This document shows, in pieces, positions 1 to 8,397 of a stretch of DNA of 64,000 bases. Within the stretch, counting starts at the first letter, position 1. Every line of letters begins with the position of its first letter. Location of the stretch: the NCBI RefSeq assembly GCF_024398035.1, contig NZ_CP073748.1, positions 843,501 to 907,500 of the forward strand. Direction: 5' to 3'. Both the position numbers and the translations under genes were made by a program. Under the pieces are notes generated by a model, which saw only the letters and a program-made list of their open reading frames with translations, ran no database searches and was not told the DNA's origin. The stretch comes from Kordiimonas sp. SCSIO 12603. Its GTDB lineage: Bacteria > Pseudomonadota > Alphaproteobacteria > Sphingomonadales > Kordiimonadaceae.

Positions 1-153
1 TCGCATTTTTCCAACAGTATCGTGATCGTATACTCGATATCCTGATGGGAGCCTTTCTGCTTTGGGAAGAAAGCCTTTACGTTCGTAATAACGGATCGTA
101 GCGACATCCACACCTGCCTGTTCCGCTAGTTTGCCGATAGTAAAAACTGCCAT
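1..153 (-). CDS. MerR-family transcriptional regulator, N-terminal part (cut by window edge)
   Basis: The 51 visible codons from the ATG at 151-153 encode a MerR winged-helix domain: the start MAVFTIGKLAEQAGV, then VATIRYYERKGFLP and RLPSGYRVY, which are the family's helix-turn-helix and wing signatures. The metal-binding C-terminal half lies outside the window, so the metal cannot be read. The DPSGYR-like loop is typical of the metal-responding branch (MerR, CadR, PbrR, ZntR) and resembles the MerR at 4944-5351 more than the CueR at 19166-19618. It is on the same strand as, and downstream of, the PepSY/DUF2231/TonB-receptor genes, so it could be the last gene of that operon or have its own promoter in the 136-bp gap. 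Confidence 0.85.
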   Translation of the reverse strand, partial: MAVFTIGKLAEQAGVDVATIRYYERKGFLPKAERLPSGYRVYDHDTVGKMR

Positions 154-233
154 CAAAACCCTTTCTATGCGCCTGGCACTTTTAGGAAAACTAGGCAACA
201 TCATACGTTAAATGTAGCGATTTGAGAAGGTAG

Positions 234-267
234 TTGAACCCCGTCATGATTGTGAGAGGAGGTTCAA
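234..267. repeat. Inverted repeat TTGAACC / GGTTCAA
   Basis: The perfect 7-bp arms TTGAACC (234-240) and GGTTCAA (261-267) are separated by 20 nt, in the gap between the PepSY gene and the partial merR. The half-sites equal those of the MerR-type operator at 7883-7913, where they almost abut. It may be a looped operator or a weak transcript end; no T-run follows. Function is not established. Confidence 0.35.
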
Positions 268-289
268 TGTTCTTCTGTAAGTATGGTAG

Positions 290-1024
290 TTAAATCCTCT
301 TTTTTTTCCCAAGGAGGAAATTAAAATCTCTTCGGTAGAAGCGAAAAAAGAGTAACCCTATACCACTGATCGAAAAGAGAACTGCAAACAACGATGTAAT
401 AATAACGAGCCAATTGTTTGTGTCATGCCGTTCGTTGTAATCCATAATGTGGAGCATCCAGAAGAAGTCGTAAAACCTCCATATAGATGAGCGTCGTGCG
501 ACAACTTTGCCCTCTACAGTGGAGACATAAATTGCAGAGTTCTCTTTATCATCAAACGTAACCTGCCACACAGGTAAAGGGCCGCGATAGTCCACACTCT
601 TTTCACTTATCTCCACAACACCTTTGATTTTGGCATTGAGAGCGAAATCAGCCAGAGCTACCTGTTGAGCTAGATCTGCTCCAATAGGAGAAATCAGGTT
701 ACCAGTTTCAGCATCTCTCAACTGCCTTTGGCCATTGTTGAGTTCAAGGTAGATAACTGGGTTCCCTAAAAAGTTACGGAATTCAATTTGTTTTGCAGAG
801 TTCCCTGCTTTTTTCAGCAAGGCCGATATGGATATGAAATTTTGTTTGTTGGAAAAAATAAATTCCGTCTGAGGTGCAACTTTGTGTTGGCCCCTTACGG
901 TATCAATTGGAATCCAAGTCATTACGAGACCACCAACGGTCCAAAAGACAAGTTGTACTCCCAATATTAATCCAATCCATTTATGAGTTTTGGCAAACAA
1001 AGTATGCCACTGCCTTTTTTTCAT
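290..1024 (-). CDS. PepSY-domain membrane protein
   Basis: This 244-residue protein has an N-terminal membrane helix (about residues 15-38), a periplasmic PepSY-like region (about 45-180) and a second helix (about 205-227) ending in a basic tail. Conserved features of the PepSY-TM family are visible: THKWIGL before the first helix and WMLHIMDY before the second, whose histidines could bind haem. Relatives include membrane ferric-siderophore reductases, but this two-helix form is not assigned to a reaction. A GGGA ribosome site precedes the ATG. The gene is 47 bp downstream of the DUF2231-like/NTF2 fusion and appears to belong to the operon headed by the small secreted protein at 4393-4821. 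A role in metal reduction or delivery is inferred from context. Confidence 0.8.
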   Translation of the reverse strand: MKKRQWHTLFAKTHKWIGLILGVQLVFWTVGGLVMTWIPIDTVRGQHKVAPQTEFIFSNKQNFISISALLKKAGNSAKQIEFRNFLGNPVIYLELNNGQRQLRDAETGNLISPIGADLAQQVALADFALNAKIKGVVEISEKSVDYRGPLPVWQVTFDDKENSAIYVSTVEGKVVARRSSIWRFYDFFWMLHIMDYNERHDTNNWLVIITSLFAVLFSISGIGLLFFRFYRRDFNFLLGKKKRI

Positions 1025-1071
1025 GACATTTTCCCAATAAACCCTGCTGAAAATTCAGCAGGGTGATTTAA

Positions 1072-2127
1072 TTACTTATCGGCCCATTGAATCAAAGTGA
1101 TGTACCAATTCCCCTGAACTTTCTGGAGCACCAGAAATTCTCGTGAGGTACGATCTATCTCTTTTCCTTTGTAAGATCCCGTAAGTCGGGAAAAGGTTGT
1201 TACCCAGGCTATATTTTCCATTATGCCTGTTTCGCGGGAGAGAATTTCGTGTTTGAGGTTTGGAAGAAATGCCATGTCAGACTTCATATGGCCATTCATA
1301 TAACTAGCTTTACTTAGCTGAGCATGTTCGCCCTCTATAATAACTACATCATCAGCCAGTACTCTGGAAACGGTACTCACATCACCTGCTTGTAGGGCAT
1401 TAAAGAACAGGCTTGCGATTTCTGCAGGCCCAGCCTTTCCAGGCAAAGAAGTAGTAGCTGGTTGGTTCCCATGATCATGTTCAGCACCTGAGGCCTCAGG
1501 TCCGTGATCGTGAGTTGGCTTACTGTTTTCATGGTCTGTACCGCAATCAGATCCCTTTTCTTCATGATTTCCATGATCGTGTTTTTTGGGGGCGGCACTG
1601 GTATTTCCGTGGTCATGTTGCGGCTGACTTGAAACTGTATCTCCATGATCGTGGCTTGCACCGTCTGCATGAGCATGGCCTTCTCCAGAAGTATCAGGTA
1701 GACGCATAACACCGACGCCATGTCGATACACAAGTTCCGCACCCAGGTATCCAGTTACGCCGACTAGACCGCTAACAACCACACTTAGTACAATAGTAAG
1801 GTTGGAAATAGTTTTTGCCTTATATACCCAGAAGGCCAATAGAAGGATGCTTGCAGCTGTAACTAATGCCCATAAACGGTGCACTTTCATAACCTTGTGG
1901 GCGATATCATCGTGAGCAACTGAGCTATAAGCATCAAAACCCGCCCAAAGTGTAAATGCTGTGATAATTGCACCTAACCATAGTGTCCATTTACCTGCTG
2001 CTTCTGCATAAGATTGCCAATCAGGCTTAAGCTTTGAAGCAAGCATAAAAAATGTAGACGACAGTATGAGGCCCACAGTGAAATGCACTAAAAAGGGGTG
2101 CCAGTTTGGAATGATTAAATTGTCCAT
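1072..2127 (-). CDS. DUF2231-like membrane protein with His-rich linker and NTF2-like C-terminal domain
   Basis: This 351-residue protein has three parts. Four membrane helices (about 12-30, 47-65, 83-101, 108-128) open with the WHPFLVHF motif typical of DUF2231 proteins. A hydrophilic linker (about 146-222) contains five HDHG units plus other His and Asp residues, a clear metal-binding composition. An NTF2/SnoaL-like domain (about 233-351) ends it. The linker and C-terminal domain should lie on the same, probably periplasmic, side. The NTF2-like part is paralogous to that of the protein at 14333-15187 (shared YxNxHxKxxMAxL pattern). I chose ATG 2127, preceded by GGGAAT; a GTG eight codons upstream has its AAGGA box too close. 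No function is known; copper buffering or sensing is inferred from context. Confidence 0.75.
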   Translation of the reverse strand: MDNLIIPNWHPFLVHFTVGLILSSTFFMLASKLKPDWQSYAEAAGKWTLWLGAIITAFTLWAGFDAYSSVAHDDIAHKVMKVHRLWALVTAASILLLAFWVYKAKTISNLTIVLSVVVSGLVGVTGYLGAELVYRHGVGVMRLPDTSGEGHAHADGASHDHGDTVSSQPQHDHGNTSAAPKKHDHGNHEEKGSDCGTDHENSKPTHDHGPEASGAEHDHGNQPATTSLPGKAGPAEIASLFFNALQAGDVSTVSRVLADDVVIIEGEHAQLSKASYMNGHMKSDMAFLPNLKHEILSRETGIMENIAWVTTFSRLTGSYKGKEIDRTSREFLVLQKVQGNWYITLIQWADK

Positions 2128-2225
2128 TTTATTCCCATTTGTATTAGCCACTCCTTTAATGTGGGCGGCGGTTATAGATTACAATCACTCGCGGCAGGCC
2201 GAAGCCTGCCGGTTTACTAACTTGT

Positions 2226-4331
2226 TTAAAAGGTTCTTTTGAGTTGAATGCCGTATTGGCGTGGTTCGCCAAAGACCGATACAGGAAGAGAGGCATCTGC
2301 TTCTCCCAAAACATTCCTGCCTGAGGTAATGTAAGTTACATACCTATTGTTGGTTAGGTTTTGGCCATAAAGCGAAACCTCCCAATTGCCGTCCTCTGAT
2401 AGATATGAAATGCGAGCATTCAGAAGTGCATATGTATCAGCACGGAATTGAGGCTGGTTGTTGCGCTTAAAGTCTACATTGTCGCGCCAAGCATAGTCAG
2501 TCCTGAAAGTCAGTTCACCAAAATCAGGCACTGAATATCGATACTGTGCTCCAAATGAATACGCCCACTTCGGAGAGTTCGCGAGCCTATTACCGGAGAA
2601 ATCTACACCATCTTCAAAGAAGTTTGTGTATGTCGCATCAAGATAAGCAACTGTAGCATTCAGGTCAAAACCATCAGACACCCGTGCAACGAATTCACCT
2701 TCAAGGCCGTTAATTGTCGCTTTACCAGCGTTGGAAGTTGTCGCGACACCTCCAACATATTCAACAACCTGCAAATTGGTGTAATCGTACCTGAACGCGC
2801 CGATATTGGCTCGTAGACGGCGATCAAACAATGTGGACTTAAGACCTGCTTCATAGCTCCATAGATATTCTGGGTCGAAGGAACCAGCATCACCCAACTG
2901 GAAGCCACCAGATTTGAAGCCGCGTGTTGCTGAAGCATATAGCAACACATCATCGCTAATATCATAGTCAAGAGCGAAACGAGGCGTCCAGGCTTTCCAG
3001 CTATCTTCTGGTGACCCACCATCGACTTCGGTACCGTTAACGATGGTCGCGAAATCATAGCTTTTCTTCTCATAGCTATAGCGAAGACCAAAAGTCGCTC
3101 TGAAACGGTCTGTAATAGAGTAAGTTCCTTGACCGAAAAGCGCATAAGCGTTGGTTACATTTCTTTCAGGAATTTCAATGGTGGGGTCTTGGAAGATCAG
3201 ATCAATTCCGCCTGTACCATCTTCGTTCAGGAAAAAGGCACCAACAATCCATTCGAGCTTTTCTGGTTCATTGTTGGAAAACTGGATTTCCTGCGTGAAG
3301 GAACGTGATTGTTCTCTGAAATTGATATCAAACAGCGAAAGGTCTGTAGCATCCGCATCGATAACTTGGGCGATATCGCTTTCTCTATATGAAGTGATAG
3401 ATTTGAAAGTAATATCTTCACCGCTCCATGTAGCTGTTGAAGAAACACCCCAAACTTCAAGATTGCTAACAGGTGTAGTGTCGAAAGCTACTTCCCGGTC
3501 GCCTGTGGGAATTGTCGCCCCAGCATCAGCAAAGCTTTGTGGATAGAAGGTACGTACTGCTGGGAAACCAGTTTCCCGTTCGTTGGTAAAGTCACCTCTC
3601 AGAACCACTTCAAATTCATCAGAAACATCGATAGCAATAGTTGCGCGTGCGCCGAAATTATCCTGATCTTGATAGGTGTCATCAGAAAGAATATCGGTGT
3701 AAATACCATCCCGATCATTCTTAAGAACTGTTGCCCTTGCTCTGACTTTATCGCTTAGTGGTCCAGATAGCGTGCCGCTGAATGTACGCTTGTTGAAGTT
3801 TCCTAATGTTACGCCTAGTGCGCCTTCCCATTCATCAGTTGGAGCTTTGGAAATAATATTCAGCGTACCACCTGTTGAGTTTCGACCAAATAATACCCCT
3901 TGTGGACCACGGAGCAGTTCAACACGTTCAATGTCAAACATATCCTGATAACCGGTAGTTGGGCGAGGCTGGTAAACGCCGTCAATCTGAACAGTTGAAC
4001 TCGGATCAGTCGCAACACCAAAAGCGGATGTACCAACACCGCGGATATTCACAATTGCCATGGAGTCATTTGTAACGGTGATGCCAGGAACAAAAAATGT
4101 AAAATCTTCAATGTTTCTGATGCCGATAGCAGCCATTACATCACCAGACAAAGCACTGATGCTTACAGGTGTATCCTGCAGGCTGGATTCGCGCTTCTGT
4201 GCTGTAACGATTACTTCTTCAAGCAAGCCGTCTTGATTGCTTTTCTCGGTTGCAAATGCCGTGCTTGAAAGGGTTAAAAGCGCACAACTTGATAGTAGTT
4301 TGATAGATTTTGAATGACTATATTTGATCAT
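2226..4331 (-). CDS. TonB-dependent outer-membrane receptor in the copper locus
   Basis: This 701-residue outer-membrane receptor has a signal peptide (about 1-27), a TonB-box-like LEEVIVTAQKR, a plug domain (about 45-160, with RGVGTSAFG and VELLRGPQGVLFGRNSTGG) and a 22-strand-type barrel ending in the C-terminal Phe of outer-membrane proteins. The start is ATG 4329-4331, because GGAGG sits five bases upstream and the signal peptide begins there. It follows the small secreted protein (4393-4821) by about 60 bp and precedes the His-rich fusion protein, so it is probably in the same MerR-controlled operon. Known copper-related receptors are OprC and NosA; this plug and barrel look like the general FecA/CirA-type family, so the substrate (free copper, a metallophore or something else) is open. 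Confidence 0.9.
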   Translation of the reverse strand: MIKYSHSKSIKLLSSCALLTLSSTAFATEKSNQDGLLEEVIVTAQKRESSLQDTPVSISALSGDVMAAIGIRNIEDFTFFVPGITVTNDSMAIVNIRGVGTSAFGVATDPSSTVQIDGVYQPRPTTGYQDMFDIERVELLRGPQGVLFGRNSTGGTLNIISKAPTDEWEGALGVTLGNFNKRTFSGTLSGPLSDKVRARATVLKNDRDGIYTDILSDDTYQDQDNFGARATIAIDVSDEFEVVLRGDFTNERETGFPAVRTFYPQSFADAGATIPTGDREVAFDTTPVSNLEVWGVSSTATWSGEDITFKSITSYRESDIAQVIDADATDLSLFDINFREQSRSFTQEIQFSNNEPEKLEWIVGAFFLNEDGTGGIDLIFQDPTIEIPERNVTNAYALFGQGTYSITDRFRATFGLRYSYEKKSYDFATIVNGTEVDGGSPEDSWKAWTPRFALDYDISDDVLLYASATRGFKSGGFQLGDAGSFDPEYLWSYEAGLKSTLFDRRLRANIGAFRYDYTNLQVVEYVGGVATTSNAGKATINGLEGEFVARVSDGFDLNATVAYLDATYTNFFEDGVDFSGNRLANSPKWAYSFGAQYRYSVPDFGELTFRTDYAWRDNVDFKRNNQPQFRADTYALLNARISYLSEDGNWEVSLYGQNLTNNRYVTYITSGRNVLGEADASLPVSVFGEPRQYGIQLKRTF

Positions 4332-4392
4332 AGTTTCCTCCATATGGGCTAAGCCCAAATCTTCCTATTCCACGCAATAGACGCGGAATTCC

Positions 4393-4821
4393 TTATGAAT
4401 GAATGAGTAAGGAAACGGGTTTTGGAGGGTGAACTAATGATGAGGGTATTGCGCTCACACAAGAGGTAGTATCCCAATCTACATAGTTGCGATTGGTATT
4501 CAGGTTGATTGACAATGCGATCAATTCCAACCCTGAATCACAAAGAACTCCTCCGGCATCGCAACAACTATCTGTATATGCATGAGGGTGAGTTTCTTCG
4601 GTATCAATGGATAAATTAAGATGCAAAGCGGCAAGGCTTCTAAATTCTAATTCATTTATTTCTACAATTGGATGCCTATTGGGAGCGTCGAACGAAGAAG
4701 GCGAATAATGTGATGTTGTTTCATCGTGAACAGAATATAGGTCTCCATTTTGCAATGTGATTGTTGGTGAAACAATCCATATTACAATTTGCAAAACATA
4801 TATAAATGGAGAGGGTTTCAT
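4393..4821 (-). CDS. Small secreted Cys-containing protein heading the TonB-receptor operon
   Basis: This 142-residue protein has an N-terminal hydrophobic export signal (about 5-23), a middle with DSCCDAGGVLCDSG and HPHA, and a tail with a Pro-Pro motif (VHPPKPVS). It matches no family I can name with confidence. Its size, signal, clustered cysteines and PP tail repeat in the proteins at 7922-8311 and 18616-19017, and all three are followed immediately by an outer-membrane protein gene. The layout recalls CopL, the short Cys-rich exported leader protein of Xanthomonas copper operons; this comparison is inference. A 19-bp-spacer promoter of the MerR type lies 62 bp upstream. Sequence drift from its two counterparts is large. 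Confidence 0.65.
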   Translation of the reverse strand: MKPSPFIYVLQIVIWIVSPTITLQNGDLYSVHDETTSHYSPSSFDAPNRHPIVEINELEFRSLAALHLNLSIDTEETHPHAYTDSCCDAGGVLCDSGLELIALSINLNTNRNYVDWDTTSCVSAIPSSLVHPPKPVSLLIHS

Positions 4822-4882
4822 AATGTCAAACCGCTACCTTGAAGCCTTCTGATATAACTACAAATAGTACTGATGATTGAGG

Positions 4883-4913
4883 AGCCTAACGTTTGACCAT
4901 GGTTCAGGGTCAA
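4883..4913 (-). promoter_or_regulatory. MerR-type promoter/operator (class B) for the small secreted/TonB-receptor operon
   Basis: Reading the minus strand, -35 TTGACC (4908-4913) is followed by a 19-nt spacer CTGAACCATGGTCAAACGT and a -10 TAGGCT (4883-4888). The overlong 19-bp spacer is the hallmark of promoters remodelled by MerR-family activators. The first 18 bases are identical to the site at 7883-7913, and the spacer centre carries the ACCATGGT dyad. It fires toward the gene at 4393-4821. Confidence 0.7.
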
Positions 4914-4943
4914 GCGTTTTATTGAGCTTGGTAAAAAGCCTGT

Positions 4944-5351
4944 TCAGGAATTTCCGTATAAATGATTGATGATGGAGCAATCCGAAATCGGTTGGGAATT
5001 CGCAGGACAATATTGAGCAATAGCATCAAGATCTTGTCGCATGTTCTGTAATATCGTTATTTTTTCTTCTATTTGCAGTATTTTCTCCTTGGCCAAATCG
5101 TTAATCTGCTCACAATTTGAAGTTGGGTCTGTTGACAGTGACAATAGATCGGAGATTTCCCCTAGTGTAAAACCTAGAGCTTGAGCTTTACGAAGGAAAA
5201 GCAACTGTTTAATGTTTTCTTCCGTATATACTCGGTAACCAGAGGGTAATCTGTCTGGTTTAGATAGAATACCGCTCCTTTCATAATAACGGATAGTTTC
5301 CACGCCAACGCCCGTTTTTTTCGCAACTTTCCCAATAGTAAGATAAGCCAT
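4944..5351 (-). CDS. MerR-family metal-responsive regulator with MerR/PbrR-like three-cysteine set
   Basis: This 135-residue regulator has an N-terminal winged-helix DNA-binding domain (residues 4-70; IGKVAKKTGV, ETIRYYERSGIL, RLPSGYRVY), a long dimerisation helix (about 80-112) and a C-terminal metal loop. Cysteines are at 80, 115 and 125. Tn501 MerR uses Cys82, Cys117 and Cys126, so the first spacing (35) is identical and the second differs by one. CueR-type copper sensors lack the first cysteine, so this looks like a sensor of a divalent or soft metal (Hg, Pb, Cd or Zn). The metal is not decided by sequence alone. It lies 10 bp downstream of copA, very likely cotranscribed. It may act on one of the two operator classes in the island. 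Confidence 0.88.
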   Translation of the reverse strand: MAYLTIGKVAKKTGVGVETIRYYERSGILSKPDRLPSGYRVYTEENIKQLLFLRKAQALGFTLGEISDLLSLSTDPTSNCEQINDLAKEKILQIEEKITILQNMRQDLDAIAQYCPANSQPISDCSIINHLYGNS

Positions 5352-5361
5352 GGCTACACCT

Positions 5362-7698
5362 CTATAGCTCTATATTTCGTAGTCTTAGCGAATTGCTAAT
5401 GACCGAAATAGAACTCAAACTCATGGCTGCTGCGGCAAATATGGGGGAAATCAATATACCTAAGGAAGGATATAGAACTCCAGCTGCTACGGGAACTCCT
5501 GCGGCGTTGTATGCTAAAGCAAAAAATAGGTTCTGTTTGATATTACTCATTGTAGCTTTTGCCAATCTACTGGCACGGACGACACCAGTAAGATCTCCTT
5601 TAACCAGCGTGAAACCGGCGCTTTCTATGGCAACATCAGCGCCAGTTCCCATGGCTATTCCGACATCAGCTTGAGCCAAAGCAGGTGCGTCATTCACACC
5701 ATCACCAGCCATAGCAACTATGTGTCCTTTGCCCTGCAATTCTCTGATAATTTTTGCTTTATCTTCAGGTAAAATATCTGCCTGAACGTTGTCTATTCCA
5801 AGCTTGTAAGCTACGGCCTTTGCAGTTTTGAAATTGTCACCTGTGGCCATGATAATCTGAAAGCCTTCGCTCTGCAGAAGACGTAAAGCTACTTCGGCGG
5901 ATTTCTTAATAGGGTCCGCAACAGCTATCAAGCCGGCTAAGTTATTTTCAACGACGATGAACATGACCGTCTGCCCTAAATTTCTCCGACCATCTGCTAA
6001 GTTTGAAAGATGAACTGTTTCTAACCCCAGGTCGGCAGCCATTTTAGTATTGCCTAAGGCAACCTTCTTACCTTGAATTTTACCAATAACCCCCTTGCCT
6101 GTGATGGCTTCAAATTCTTCAATGTCCTGGAGGGCAATATGTTGATCGATTGCTCCTGTAACAATCGCCTCAGCAAGAGGATGTTCAGAACCTTTCTCCA
6201 GGCTTGCAGCAAGTGATAGAAGCTCCGTATCCGAAAAACCCTCTTCGGGAATAACATCAACTAATTTCGGCTTTCCTTCAGTTAGTGTTCCAGTTTTATC
6301 TACAATTAAAGTGTCCACTTTTGCGAAGCGTTCTAGAGCTTCGGCATTTTTGATCAGAATACCAACTTGAGCGCCTTTACCCGTGGCCGTCATAATTGAC
6401 ATTGGTGTCGCTAAACCCAGAGCACATGGACATGCGATGATAAGAACTGCCACAGCAGCAACAAGACCATAGGATAATGCCGGTGCGGGTCCCCACAAGG
6501 CCCATGATAAAAAGGACAAAACAGCGATCAAAATCACTATGGGAACAAACTGGCCCGCAACTGCGTCAGCTAGTTTTTGAATAGGCGCTCGAGATCTTTG
6601 TGCATTTGCCACCATCTCGATGATTTGACTCAACGTAGTATCTGTACCTACTCGCTTAGCTACAATAATCAGGCTACCTGTACCGTTGATTGTCGCTCCT
6701 GTAACATTATCTCCAATAGTTTTTTCAACGGGTACTGGCTCGCCAGAAATCATGGACTCGTCTACAGAAGAACGACCTTCTAAGACCGTGCCATCCACAG
6801 GTATTTTATCTCCTGGACGAATTCTGATTTTCATACCAGGCTCAACTTCTTCCAGAGGAACTTCTGTTTCAGAACCATCTTCAGCAATAATTCGAGCTGT
6901 TTTTGCAGCTAAATCCAGCAATGCTTTTATTGCCGACCCCGTTTTCTCTCGAGCTCCTAGTTCCATTAGCTGGCCAAGAAGCACTAAAACAATGATTACT
7001 GCTCCTGCTTCAAAATAGACACCAACATTACCATCGGCATCTCTGAATCCATCTGGGAACGTTTCAGGAAAAATAACTGCTGAAATACTAAATAAATACG
7101 CGGCTCCCACACCCATTGCGATGAGAGTGAACATATTAAGGCTTTTGAGTTGAATGGATTGGATCCCGCGCTGAAAAAAAGGTGCTCCGGACCATAGTAT
7201 CACTGGAGTGCCTAAGACTAGCTCGGTCCAAAGTGTTAAACGTTCTCCCAAAAGATCTCTTATGAATCCTAATCCAACAAACGGTCCCATAGAGAGTATC
7301 AAAAGCGGAATAGTTAAAAGTGCGCCAATCCAGAACCTTTTTTTGAAATCAATGAACTCAGGGTTAGTATCCATGTTTGTTGCAGGTATACCTTTGGGTT
7401 CCAGTGCCATGCCGCATTTAGGGCATGTGCCGGGGCCAATCTGCAAGATTTCTGGGTGCATGGGACATGTATATTCAGTTCCGTCAGGAAAGGTATCTGG
7501 AAGCGCTTCTGGATTAGTGTATTGATTGGGGTGTGCAACAAACTTTTCTCTACATTTTTTTGAGCAAAAGTAATGTTGAATCCCGGCATGAATTTCGAAG
7601 AATTCGGCAGATGGTTTGTCTACTGCCATGCCGCAAACAGGATCTCTGACAATTTCGATGTCATGACATAGGTCTAGGTTATCTTGCTTTAAATTCAT
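5362..7698 (-). CDS. copA: Cu(I)-translocating P1B-type ATPase (CopA-like) with YHS and heavy-metal-binding N-terminal domains
   Basis: This 778-residue ATPase exports Cu(I) or Ag(I) from the cytoplasm. The N-terminus carries a YHS-type domain (about 17-58, [10 protein letters not shown] and CSKKCREKF) and a short heavy-metal-binding domain (76-101, YTCPMHPE and [10 protein letters not shown]) instead of the usual GMxCxxC domains. The P-type core has the CPC metal motif (ACPCALGLA), DKTGTLTEG phosphorylation site, [19 protein letters not shown] and the final-helix [11 protein letters not shown] motif typical of the Cu(I) subgroup. I start at ATG 7696-7698, with GGATTGGAG just upstream; an in-frame GTG eight codons earlier lacks a ribosome site. 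A CueR-type promoter (7744-7774) lies 46 bp upstream and a merR gene follows. Confidence 0.93.
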   Translation of the reverse strand: MNLKQDNLDLCHDIEIVRDPVCGMAVDKPSAEFFEIHAGIQHYFCSKKCREKFVAHPNQYTNPEALPDTFPDGTEYTCPMHPEILQIGPGTCPKCGMALEPKGIPATNMDTNPEFIDFKKRFWIGALLTIPLLILSMGPFVGLGFIRDLLGERLTLWTELVLGTPVILWSGAPFFQRGIQSIQLKSLNMFTLIAMGVGAAYLFSISAVIFPETFPDGFRDADGNVGVYFEAGAVIIVLVLLGQLMELGAREKTGSAIKALLDLAAKTARIIAEDGSETEVPLEEVEPGMKIRIRPGDKIPVDGTVLEGRSSVDESMISGEPVPVEKTIGDNVTGATINGTGSLIIVAKRVGTDTTLSQIIEMVANAQRSRAPIQKLADAVAGQFVPIVILIAVLSFLSWALWGPAPALSYGLVAAVAVLIIACPCALGLATPMSIMTATGKGAQVGILIKNAEALERFAKVDTLIVDKTGTLTEGKPKLVDVIPEEGFSDTELLSLAASLEKGSEHPLAEAIVTGAIDQHIALQDIEEFEAITGKGVIGKIQGKKVALGNTKMAADLGLETVHLSNLADGRRNLGQTVMFIVVENNLAGLIAVADPIKKSAEVALRLLQSEGFQIIMATGDNFKTAKAVAYKLGIDNVQADILPEDKAKIIRELQGKGHIVAMAGDGVNDAPALAQADVGIAMGTGADVAIESAGFTLVKGDLTGVVRASRLAKATMSNIKQNLFFALAYNAAGVPVAAGVLYPSLGILISPIFAAAAMSLSSISVISNSLRLRNIEL

Positions 7699-7743
7699 CG
7701 GCTCCAATCCTTCACCCTTCACAGTTCATTTAAGGATGGAGCG

Positions 7744-7774
7744 AGTCTAAAACTTCCAGTAACTGGAAGAGCAA
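7744..7774 (-). promoter_or_regulatory. CueR-type promoter/operator (class A) for copA-merR
   Basis: On the minus strand, -35 TTGCTC (7769-7774), a 19-nt spacer TTCCAGTTACTGGAAGTTT and -10 TAGACT (7744-7749). The spacer holds the dyad CTTCCAGT-A-ACTGGAAG, matching the CueR operator pattern CTTCC..GGAAG. The same arrangement recurs at 20196-20226. Confidence 0.8.
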
Positions 7775-7882
7775 GATGTATTGACTTTAGAGCTTAGCTT
7801 AGACTTACAAACAGTTTCAGATAGAATTACATCTATATTTTCTGCCTAAACGCGGGATTTCGAGGAAAGATATTTTATACCC

Positions 7883-7913
7883 TTGACCCTGAACCATGGT
7901 TCAAGGCTATAAA
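7883..7913 (+). promoter_or_regulatory. MerR-type promoter/operator (class B) for the cus operon
   Basis: -35 TTGACC (7883-7888), a 19-nt spacer CTGAACCATGGTTCAAGGC and a strong -10 TATAAA (7908-7913). The dyad CTTGAACCATGGTTCAAG-like core is centred in the spacer. The -10 ends only eight bases before the ATG at 7922, so transcription should start at or within two bases of the start codon. Confidence 0.78.
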
Positions 7914-7921
7914 TTTGAACC

Positions 7922-8311
7922 ATGCGATTCTACGAGTTCATAAAAGGCATCATATCATTCATGATGCTGACAATCGTAATTACTTCCACTGCGCTAGCTA
8001 GTACAGTGGACCATTCGTGTTGTCCTGAGCTTGAAGAAATAATTTCTATGGATAGCGTCGCTGTGCATTTGGAGCATATCCAATACATGGAACCTATAAA
8101 TGGTTCAGATGGCACTCGACATGATAATTACCTTCAAACGCCTTGTGAGATTTCTTGCTGCATCAATTTAAGTGCTCTTGGTATTATGCCGTATAATAAG
8201 ATCGACTTATGCTCAGAGTTTAATCTGCGAGATTCCTCACTCCCCTCCACTGATTTTGCCCGTTCAGCAGCTAACAGTCTGAATACACCGCCTCCACGTT
8301 TCCTGTCCTAG
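7922..8311 (+). CDS. Small secreted Cys-rich protein heading the cus operon
   Basis: This 129-residue protein has a signal peptide (about 1-27, ending TALAS), then DHSCCPELEE, a histidine pair in the middle, TPCEISCCIN and LCSEF, and the tail NTPPPRFLS. Three CC or C clusters suggest thiol metal binding in the periplasm. It shares size, export signal and Pro-Pro tail with 4393-4821 and 18616-19017. No named family is recognised; a CopL-like leader role is inferred. There is no Shine-Dalgarno sequence, and the MerR-type -10 ends eight bases before the ATG, so the mRNA is probably leaderless. The outer-membrane efflux gene cusC follows after 86 bp. Confidence 0.7.
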   Translation: MRFYEFIKGIISFMMLTIVITSTALASTVDHSCCPELEEIISMDSVAVHLEHIQYMEPINGSDGTRHDNYLQTPCEISCCINLSALGIMPYNKIDLCSEFNLRDSSLPSTDFARSAANSLNTPPPRFLS

Positions 8312-8397
8312 TCAGTTTTCCGAGTTGGATAACCGATTGCTGAAACGCATCTCGTTTGCGTCAGTCGTATATACCCAATATACCCAAGGACATAGTA

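Noticed and set aside
154..233. MerR-type promoter for the partial merR gene
   Set aside because: TTGCCT and a CATAGA-like -10 can be drawn, but the spacing is about 23 bp and the dyad is poor.
1442..1691. Short tandem DNA repeats in the HDHG region
   Set aside because: The codons vary between units; the repetition is at protein level and does not form a DNA tandem repeat.
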